NCBI RefSeq assembly: GCF_037381185.1
Contig: NZ_JARRQY010000024.1
Location: 1-44,110 of the forward strand
Length of the DNA: 44,110 nucleotides
Direction of reading: 5' to 3'
From: Acidihalobacter_A sp037381185
GTDB lineage: Bacteria; Pseudomonadota; Gammaproteobacteria; DSM-5130; Acidihalobacteraceae
Shown: in pieces, positions 1 to 6,900 of the stretch
How positions within the stretch are numbered: the first letter of the stretch is position 1
Layout of the letters: every line of letters begins with the position of its first letter
The notes under the pieces: generated by a model
Told to the model about the DNA's origin: nothing
Databases searched by the model: none
What the model saw: only the letters and a program-made list of their open reading frames with translations
Program-made: the position numbers and the translations under genes

Positions 1-68
1 CGGTGCTCTTGCACCAGACGTACCGCACGCTCACGCACTTCGGGGGAATACTTCTTGGCTTTGCTCAT
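1..68 (-). CDS. IS3-family transposase OrfA, N-terminal fragment (cut by window edge)
   Basis: The visible 22 residues begin MSKAKKYSPEVRERAVRLV, the usual start of the small OrfA protein of IS3-family elements, which carries an N-terminal helix-turn-helix that recognises the IS ends. In this family OrfA and OrfB are joined by a programmed frameshift to give the DDE transposase. That part is outside the window. The ATG at 68 is preceded by GAGAATGGAGCC, a plausible ribosome binding site. Whether the element is intact is unknown. Confidence 0.85.
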   Translation of the reverse strand, partial: MSKAKKYSPEVRERAVRLVQEH

Positions 69-118
69 GGCTCCATTCTCTCAAGTGTTGGAGCCTCCGC
101 AAATCCCGGGGCGGTTCA
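1..118 (-). mobile_element. End of an IS3-family insertion sequence (runs off left edge)
   Basis: Read on the minus strand, the element begins at 118 with TGAACCGCCCCGGG, a terminal inverted repeat start typical of IS3-family elements. A short untranslated stretch follows, and the first transposase ORF starts at 68. Only this end is in the window, so the other repeat, the orfB reading frame and the 3-bp target duplication cannot be checked. The junction with chromosomal DNA lies at 118/119. The element sits upstream of the methyltransferase gene, in a spacer with no recognisable interrupted gene. Confidence 0.82.
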
Positions 119-481
119 ACTTTCGATCGAGATAGACACCTGAGACCTTCTCCTTGGAACTGCGTTTGACTCAAGCTCGGCGGCAACGCCGCGGGACTCG
201 AAAAGCGGCCCAGCAGCGCACCGCGCAATAGTGTGAACAGGCCCTAGGAACCGTCGAGCCCATGTAAGGTATTCCCGTTCCATCCCCCATTCAAACAGAG
301 CAGAACATTTGAGCGACTCCACGTCGCTCGCCCTCCCCCGATCACTTGCGGCATTACCGATTATCAAGTTTCCGAACTGAAAATGACTCATAAATGCTTG
401 ATTTTAAGGAAATAGAATCCGGAATATTACGCTCTGACAACATTGCCGCGACGGCCGCAAAACGCCACGTATACTCGCCGC
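119..481. other. Spacer between the IS end and the methyltransferase gene
   Basis: No convincing gene lies here. A 91-codon open frame on the minus strand (116-391) has no recognisable domain, no ribosome binding site that I can see, and runs into the IS end. The right part, about 360-430, is clearly AT-richer than the surroundings and probably carries the promoter of the downstream gene, but I could not place a well-spaced -35/-10 pair. A TATACT hexamer at 470-475 is very close to the start codon. Confidence 0.5.
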
Positions 482-1378
482 ATGATGACATTTCCTCCTA
501 TCTGCGATTACGAAGGCTCCAACTACCGGCAGCGTTTTTGGGAAGGCCAGGGGCGCGAGTACGAAGACCTTTCCGAACGCGTCGCCTTGCGCCGTCTGAT
601 GCCCGGTAGCGGGTCGGTTCTGATCGAAATCGGCGCCGGCTTTGGACGTTTGGCTTCCGAATACAGGGGCTATAAAAAAGTCGTATTGTTCGACTACTCG
701 CGCTCGCTGCTGCGTGAAGCGCAGGCCCGTCTGGGTAACGACCCACGCTTCATCTATGTAGCCGGAAACTGGTACGACATGCCATTCGTCGACGGTTTGT
801 TCGATACGCTAGTGCAAATCAGATCGCTGCACCATACCGCCGAACCGGCCACACTCTTCGATCAGTTGGCCCGTATAGGCCGGCCGGGCGGCAATTACGT
901 ACTGGAATTTGCCAACAAGAAAAACCTGAAGGCGATTCTCAGGTACGCACTGCGTCGTCAGAGCTGGTCGCCATTCGAAACCGACCCGGTCGAGTTCACG
1001 CATCTGCACTATGATTTTCACCCGGCCTGGGTACGCGAACGGCTCAGGAACGCCGGTTTCACGACCGGTCAGTCCCTATCCGTGTCCTATTTTCGCGTGC
1101 CATTTCTGAAACGTTACGTCCCGACACCGTGGTTGGTCGGGATCGACAGTCTGATGCAGCACACCGGACAACTCTGGCAGCTGTCGCCCAGTGTATTCAT
1201 GCACAATCACGTACCGTCGAATGGAAGACCGGCCCCGGCCGGCCAGTTCTTCGCCTGCCCCAAGTGCGCCACACCGCTTGAAGACGAAGGGCATTCCTCG
1301 CTGAGTTGCGGGGGCTGCGGCCTGAAATGGGCGGTCGAAGACGGGCTATATGACTTCAAGACGCCCATTCCCGTCTGA
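482..1378 (+). CDS. SAM-dependent class I methyltransferase with C-terminal zinc ribbon
   Basis: Predicted 298-residue cytoplasmic methyltransferase of the Methyltransf_11/UbiE type. Seen: the SAM-binding motif I (LIEIGAGFGRLA, about residues 47-58), an acidic motif II region (VVLFDYS), the motif IV/post-IV stretch (FDTLVQIRSLHHT) and a GG turn (RIGRPGGNYVLEF). After about residue 255 comes a zinc ribbon with two CxxC pairs (CPKC and CGGC), like the Trm112-type ribbons attached to some bacterial methyltransferases. An in-frame ATG exists at 443, but the double ATG at 482/485 places the start just before the conserved region; neither has a clear Shine-Dalgarno sequence. The substrate is unknown: quinone, lipid, RNA or a small molecule are all possible. 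The gene stands alone, downstream of an IS end. Confidence 0.82.
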   Translation: MMTFPPICDYEGSNYRQRFWEGQGREYEDLSERVALRRLMPGSGSVLIEIGAGFGRLASEYRGYKKVVLFDYSRSLLREAQARLGNDPRFIYVAGNWYDMPFVDGLFDTLVQIRSLHHTAEPATLFDQLARIGRPGGNYVLEFANKKNLKAILRYALRRQSWSPFETDPVEFTHLHYDFHPAWVRERLRNAGFTTGQSLSVSYFRVPFLKRYVPTPWLVGIDSLMQHTGQLWQLSPSVFMHNHVPSNGRPAPAGQFFACPKCATPLEDEGHSSLSCGGCGLKWAVEDGLYDFKTPIPV

Positions 1379-1516
1379 AGTCGCCGCTCACAGTTCCACG
1401 CACGGTACAGTTGGCCGACTTGGATTGCAGCACAGCCATGACAGGCGTAAGGCAACACACTTCTTCCTGTCACCAGCTGCATCTGCAAGCCGATACGCAC
1501 CTCCTGATACAGTTCT

Positions 1517-1540
1517 GAAACCTATCCTGGAATAGGTTTC
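1517..1540. promoter_or_regulatory. Perfect 9-bp inverted repeat upstream of the phzF-like gene
   Basis: GAAACCTAT (1517-1525) and ATAGGTTTC (1532-1540) are exact reverse complements separated by six bases. The repeat lies 38 bases before the start codon of the PhzF-family gene and is not followed by a T run, so it is more likely an operator or a leader hairpin than a terminator. The cognate regulator cannot be named from the sequence. Confidence 0.5.
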
Positions 1541-1578
1541 AATCACGACAGCAAACTGCATCAGGAGGCGACGCACGC

Positions 1579-2382
1579 ATGCCGCAGCAAGTCCCGCTTT
1601 ATCAAGTCGATGCCTTTACAGACACCCCCTTCAGGGGCAACCCCGCCGCCGTGTGCGTACTCGATGAGGCTGCGGACGTAGGCTGGATGCAGTCGGTCGC
1701 GGCCGAGATGAATCTATCCGAAACCGCCTTCGTGTGTCCGGAAGGTGACGGTTATGGGTTGCGCTGGTTCACGCCGGCCGCCGAGGTTAGCCTCTGCGGC
1801 CACGCGACGCTGGCCAGCGCCCATGTTCTGTGGGCGACCGGCCGGATGGAACAGGATCGGCGCATCGAGTTCAAGACCCTGAGCGGTCTGCTCACCGTCG
1901 AGCGATACGAAGCACACATGGAAATGGATTTCCCGGCCGATGCGGCACGCCCTTCCGAAGTACCCGGCGGGCTGTTTGAAGCGTTGGGTATCTCGCAAGC
2001 GCTCGAAGTGCTGCGCGGCAAGACCGATCTCATCATCCGCCTTGCCTCAGCCGGAGAACTGCGCGACTTGCGCCCGGATTTTCGTCTACTGGGAGGAATC
2101 CCCGGCATCCGCGGAGTGATTGTCACTGCCGCCTCCGACAGCGGGGACTACGATTTCATGTCGCGATTCTTTGCCCCTGCCGTCGGTGTCGATGAAGATC
2201 CGGTCACCGGCTCTGCGCATTGCCTTTCGGGGCCATACTGGTCGGCCGAACTCGGCCGCGAGGAGCTGCGCGCGTATCAGGCCTCGACCCGCGGCGGCGC
2301 GCTTCATCTGCGCGTGTGCGGCGAGCGCATCCGCATCGGCGGGCAGGCTGTCACCGTTTCCGAGGGGGTGCTGCATGTCTGA
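1579..2382 (+). CDS. PhzF-family isomerase/epimerase
   Basis: 267-residue protein of the PhzF family (diaminopimelate-epimerase fold, two pseudo-symmetric halves), the usual length for the family. Seen: N-terminal VDAFTDTPFRGNPAAV (residues 10-25), the conserved NLSETAF with the presumed general acid/base Glu48, the CGHATLA loop, and the C-terminal GVDEDPVTGSAH with Asp207. In PhzF of phenazine synthesis the equivalent Glu catalyses isomerisation of dihydro-hydroxyanthranilate. No other phenazine genes are present here, so that specific role is unlikely and the substrate is unknown. A strong ribosome binding site (AGGAGGCG, about 1563-1570) precedes the ATG. The gene overlaps the aminotransferase gene by 8 nt, suggesting coupled translation and perhaps a shared amino-acid-related pathway. 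Confidence 0.88.
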   Translation: MPQQVPLYQVDAFTDTPFRGNPAAVCVLDEAADVGWMQSVAAEMNLSETAFVCPEGDGYGLRWFTPAAEVSLCGHATLASAHVLWATGRMEQDRRIEFKTLSGLLTVERYEAHMEMDFPADAARPSEVPGGLFEALGISQALEVLRGKTDLIIRLASAGELRDLRPDFRLLGGIPGIRGVIVTAASDSGDYDFMSRFFAPAVGVDEDPVTGSAHCLSGPYWSAELGREELRAYQASTRGGALHLRVCGERIRIGGQAVTVSEGVLHV

Positions 2383-3244
2383 ACCGACCTGTTGGCTGAA
2401 CGGCGAATTCGTTCAGGCGTCCGAAGCCAGTATTTCAATCTTCGACCACGGCCTGCTGTATGGCGACGGCGTGTTCGAGGGTATCCGCTTCTACAACCGC
2501 CGTGCGTTCCGGCTGCACGAACATCTGCTGCGCCTGCAGCGCTCCGCTGCCGCCATCCTCCTGGAGTTGCCCTACTCCCTGGATGAATTCGCGGCAGCCA
2601 TCGAACATCTGGTCGCAGGCTTTCCGGAGCCGGACGGCTATCTACGGGTCGTCGCGACCCGCGGCAAGGGTGCACTCGGCGTGGATCCGCGAAGCTGCCC
2701 GTGTGGCAGCGCCTTCATCGTCGCCGACCAGCTGGCCCTGATCAGCGAGGAGCGCAGACGCCAGGGCGCCAGGCTGATCTGCGCCACCACGCGCCGTCTG
2801 CCCGCGGATGGGCTGGATCCGCGCATCAAGAGTCTGAACTACCTGAATCACGTGCTGGCCCGCATTGAGGCCAACAACGTCGGCGCGGACGAGGCCGTGC
2901 TGCTCAACGCGCAGGGGCACGTGACCGAAGGAACGGCGGATAACATCTTCGTGGTGCGCGACGGCCGGCTGATGACCCCCCCGGTCAGCGACGGCGCGCT
3001 GGAGGGCGTAACCCGCAGCGTCATCTTGGAACTGGCGCCGACGCTCGGCATCGTGGCCGAGGAATGCACGCTGAATCTGTACGACCTCTACACCGCGGAC
3101 GAATGCCTGCTGAGCGGAACCGGCGCCGAACTCATACCGGTGGCCGAAATCGACGGCCGGCGCATGCGCGATTGTCCCGGTCCGGTGTCCGAGGCGCTGC
3201 AGCGTGCGTATACCGCAACCGTGCGGAGTTCGGCTGCCGACTAA
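2375..3244 (+). CDS. ilvE: Branched-chain amino acid aminotransferase (fold-type IV, archaeal-like)
   Basis: 289-residue PLP-dependent class IV aminotransferase. It is expected to interconvert Leu/Ile/Val and their 2-oxo acids with 2-oxoglutarate/glutamate. Seen: VFDHGLLYGDGVFEG-type N-terminus (here IFDHGLLYGDGVFEGIR), the catalytic lysine in RIKSLNYLNHV (Lys152), the EGTADNIFVV phosphate-cup segment and LLSGTGAELIPV near the end. From memory the wording of these motifs resembles archaeal/thermophile IlvE proteins more than enterobacterial IlvE. D-amino-acid or 4-amino-4-deoxychorismate activity cannot be fully excluded within this fold. The ATG at 2375, inside the end of the PhzF-like gene and preceded by GAGGGGG, is chosen over longer in-frame starts because the conserved domain begins right after it. 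Convergent with the paiB-like gene. Confidence 0.85.
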   Translation: MSEPTCWLNGEFVQASEASISIFDHGLLYGDGVFEGIRFYNRRAFRLHEHLLRLQRSAAAILLELPYSLDEFAAAIEHLVAGFPEPDGYLRVVATRGKGALGVDPRSCPCGSAFIVADQLALISEERRRQGARLICATTRRLPADGLDPRIKSLNYLNHVLARIEANNVGADEAVLLNAQGHVTEGTADNIFVVRDGRLMTPPVSDGALEGVTRSVILELAPTLGIVAEECTLNLYDLYTADECLLSGTGAELIPVAEIDGRRMRDCPGPVSEALQRAYTATVRSSAAD

Positions 3245-3307
3245 TTCCCGAAGGGCGCGCTGAAAATGAGCGAGCAAGACATATCAAGAGGACAGGTGAG
3301 GGAGTGA

Positions 3308-3324
3308 GCGGCGCGCAACGCCGC
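3308..3324. terminator. Weak GC hairpin between convergent genes
   Basis: GCGGCG (3308-3313) and CGCCGC (3319-3324) form a six-pair stem with a five-base loop in the 103-base gap between the aminotransferase gene and the convergent paiB-like gene. No T run follows on either strand, so terminator function is only a guess. The rest of the gap shows nothing recognisable. Confidence 0.3.
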
Positions 3325-3347
3325 AGATCGCCCGCGTAGCCGTTTAG

Positions 3348-3971
3348 TCAGCGTATCCCCGACAGACTCTCCGACATCAATTGCGCCAGGGCCTGCGCCT
3401 CGGTATCCGCCGAGGCGCCCAGGCGTTCGCAGACGTTGCGCTGGTCCGCCTCGGCCCGGTTCTGTCCAAGCTTGAACTTGGCTTCCAGCTCTTCGATTGC
3501 CAATCTGAAACCGACGATGTGCTCCAGCATCTTGTCGAAACGTTCGGCATGCTCTATCCATCGCCAAGGATTTTCATCCGCCTCGAACGTTTCGCTCATG
3601 CGCCCGACGAGTGCGGAAAGTTCGCTCTTGTCTTCGAGCACTTCAACGCGCCCGCGTACATGTATCGCCGCGTAGTTCCAAGTGGGCACGCCGGGGCGCT
3701 CGTACCAGCCGGGCGAGACATAGGCGTGCGGGCCGTTGAAGACGGCCAGGGCCTGCGCCCCGCTTCCGAGGTCCTGCCACTGAGGGTTGGCGCGGGCGAA
3801 GTGTCCGTACAGCCAGGATTTTCCGGAAGGGTCGGTCTCGTACACCAGCGGTAGATGGGAAACCTGAGGCAACCCTTCCCGCACGGTGATCATCAACGCA
3901 AACGGATACGCGCGCAGCAATGCCGCAATACGTTCGCCGTTCTCTTCCCTGAAGTGTTCGGGCAGGTACAT
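3348..3971 (-). CDS. PaiB-family FMN-binding protein
   Basis: 207-residue protein of the PaiB/FMN-binding split-barrel family (negative transcriptional regulator PaiB in Bacillus subtilis). Seen: the family start MYLPEHFREEN, the barrel strands FALMITV and LPLVYE, the motif GHFARANPQW, and FNGPHAYVSPGWY followed by VPTWNYAAIHVRG, all diagnostic for the family. The C-terminal about 40 residues (after EELEAKFKLGQNR) are predicted helical and probably less conserved. In Bacillus the protein affects sporulation and protease genes. In proteobacteria the function is largely unassigned and an FMN-linked enzymatic role is as likely as DNA binding. The ATG overlaps the uvrA stop codon (TGATG) and AAGGAG lies just upstream, so its translation is coupled to uvrA. 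Confidence 0.88.
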   Translation of the reverse strand: MYLPEHFREENGERIAALLRAYPFALMITVREGLPQVSHLPLVYETDPSGKSWLYGHFARANPQWQDLGSGAQALAVFNGPHAYVSPGWYERPGVPTWNYAAIHVRGRVEVLEDKSELSALVGRMSETFEADENPWRWIEHAERFDKMLEHIVGFRLAIEELEAKFKLGQNRAEADQRNVCERLGASADTEAQALAQLMSESLSGIR

Positions 3972-6900
3972 CAAGCGCTCTCCTTGGCTCTATTTTCGCT
4001 GCGGGGCTGTCGTGTCGCCAGGAATTCACCCAGCAGGCGTCCGGTGTGCGTGCCTTTCCTGCGCCGCGCGACCTGCTCCGGACTCCCCTGCGCCACCACT
4101 CGGCCGCCGCCGTCGCCGCCTTCCGGCCCCATGTCCACTATCCAGTCCGCTTCTGCGATCACATCGAGATTGTGCTCGATGACGATCACCGAATTGCCCG
4201 CCTCTACCAGGCGGTGCAGCACATGGATCAGGCGTTCTACGTCGGCCATGTGCAAACCGACGGTCGGCTCGTCCAGGATATACAAGGTGCCGGCTTCGCC
4301 CTTGCGCCCGCGCGCTGGCGCCGCCTTGGCCAGCTCGGTGACCAGCTTGATGCGTTGCGCCTCGCCGCCGGAGAGCGTGGGGCTGGGTTGGCCAAGGGTC
4401 AGATACCCGAGCCCCACGTCGCGCAGCAGTTCCAGCGCACGGTGTATCGCCGGCTGCGCGCTGAAAAACGGCAAGGCCTCATCGACGCTCATCGCCAGCA
4501 CATCTGCGATGCTGCGGTCCTTATAGAGCACGGCCAGGGTTTCGGAATTGTAGCGGGCACCGCCGCACACCTCGCAGGGGACTACCACGTCGGGCAGGAA
4601 GCTCATCTCCACGCGCCGCATGCCCTGCCCTTCGCAGGCCGGACAGCGGCCTCCACCGCTGTTGAACGAGAACCGCCCCGCAGCATAGCCCCGAATACGC
4701 GCCTCGGGCATCTGCGCGAACAACTTGCGAATCGAGTCGAAGAATCCGACGTAAGTAGCTGGACAGGAACGGGGAGTCCGGCCGATAGGCGTCTGATCGA
4801 CTTCGAGCACACGCAACAGATCACGGTAACCTCCCAGACTGGCACAACCCTGCAGCGCAGGCCGGCGACCGCCCTTGCGGCCGAGCAAACGATGCAGATT
4901 GCCGTGCACGACCTCGCGCACCAGGGTGGACTTACCGGAACCGGACACGCCGGTGACGCAGACCAGACGCTGCAGCGGAATGCGCACGTCCACATTGCGC
5001 AGATTGTTGAGTTCGGCCCGACCGATCTCCAGCGCTGGCTCCGCTTTCCTATCGACACGACGACGTTCATGCAACGGATGCTGCAAGGGCTGGGCAAGAC
5101 AGCGCGCCGTCTGTGACTCGGCATGCGTCAGCAACTCGTCGACGCTGCCCTCTGCGATCACACGGCCGCCTCCCGACCCCGCGCCTGGTCCGATATCGAT
5201 GACGTGATCCGCTCCCCGGATCGTGTCTTCATCGTGTTCGACCACCACCACGGTATTGCCCTTGCGCTGCAAAGCATGCAGCGTGTCCAGCAGCAGCCGG
5301 TTGTCACGCGGATGCAGGCCGATGGTCGGCTCGTCGAGGATGTAGCAGACGCCGCGCAGGTTGGAGCCAAGCTGAGCGGCCAGACGAATACGCTGCGACT
5401 CGCCGCCCGACAGCGTCGGCGCGGCGCGGTCCAGCGACAGGTAGCCGAGCCCGACCTCCTGCAGAAACGCCAGACGGTTGCGGATCTCCGGCAGGATGTC
5501 ACGCCCGATTTCCGCCTCGCGGCCCTTCAGCTCCATGCGTTCGAACACCTGCGCAGCGTCCGTCACCGGCAATTCGCTGTAGGCAGCGATGGAACGTCCG
5601 TGCAGCTGCACGGACAGCGCCTCCGGATTCAGCCGCCGGCCATGACAGGCAGGACATGCCCGCTCCTCGTCCTCGTAGCCGGCGTTCCAGGCGCCTTCCT
5701 CGCCGGTCTGTTCGGCATCGAAGTCCTTTAGCAGCTTCCCGGTGCCGAAGCAGCGCTCACACCAGCCGCGCTTGGAGTTGTAGGAGAACAGGCGCGGATC
5801 GGGCGCCTCGAAGCTGCGCCCGCAGCCGGGGCAGGCCCGTTCGCTGGAGAAGGTGAGTTCCTTGCGCCTCCCCTGTACGGCGACCTTCAGCACGCCCTTA
5901 CCGTAGTCCAAGGCACGCACGATCAGATCCGCGAGTTCTCGCTCGTGTGCGGCATCCGACAGCACGCTGCCCACAGGCAGCTCGATATCGTGCTCCTGGT
6001 AGCGCTTGAGCCGCGGCCAGGGATCGGTCGGCAGGAGTTCGCCGTCGACGCGCAGCGTTGCGTGTCCACGGGCGGAAGCCCACTGTGCTAGTTCCGTGTA
6101 GTAGCCCTTGCGCCCGCTCACCAGTGGCGCGAAAAACTCCAGTCCGCGACCGCGCTGTTCCCGCAACAGGCGAGCCAGGATCGCTTCCGGCGTCTGCGGC
6201 TCGATGGGAACGCCGCAGTCCGGGCAGTGCTGGGTGCCGAGTTTGACGAACAGCAAACGCAGAAAATGATGGATTTCGGTCAGCGTTGCCACGGTGCTCT
6301 TGCGACCGCCGCGGCTGGTGCGCTGTTCGATGGCGACCGTCGGGGGAATGCCGGTCACCGCATCCACCTCGGGACGGGACGAGGGCTGCACGAACTGGCG
6401 CGCATAGGCGTTGAGTGATTCGAGATAGCGCCGCTGCCCCTCGTTGAACAGGATGTCGAAGGCGATGGTGCTCTTGCCGGAGCCTGACACGCCGGTGATC
6501 ACCGTAAAGCGCTCGCGCGGAATACTTAGGTCGACACCCTTGAGATTATGTTCGCGCGCATTACGGATGCGAATGGCTTCGTCGGCCACGAGCGGCGCAT
6601 GTGCTTCGGCAGGAGCCTCCCAGAGGCGCTGCAACGACGCCTCGTAGTCACGCAGCGCCGCCCCCGTGTGCGAGGCGGCGCAATCCATGATCGCCTGCGG
6701 CGGCCCCTCGGCGATGAGCCGGCCACCGCCATCCCCGCCCTCGGGTCCGAGGTCGATCAACCAGTCCGCGGCGCGCATGACGTCGAGATTGTGTTCGATC
6801 ACCACCAGCGAGTGTCCCTGCGCCACCAGCCGCCGGAATGCGCCCAACAGACGGGCGATATCCTCGAAGTGCAGGCCGGTGGTCGGCTCGTCGAACAGGA

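Noticed and set aside
116..391. 91-codon minus-strand ORF next to the IS end
   Set aside because: No family, no ribosome binding site, and the frame ends inside the IS terminal repeat.
1579..3244. Phenazine biosynthesis locus
   Set aside because: Only a PhzF-family protein is present; no phzA-E or G genes are nearby, and the family is mostly unrelated to phenazines.
3267..3308. 13-codon mini-ORF between ilvE and the paiB-like gene
   Set aside because: Too short, without start signals, in a convergent gap where translation is not expected.
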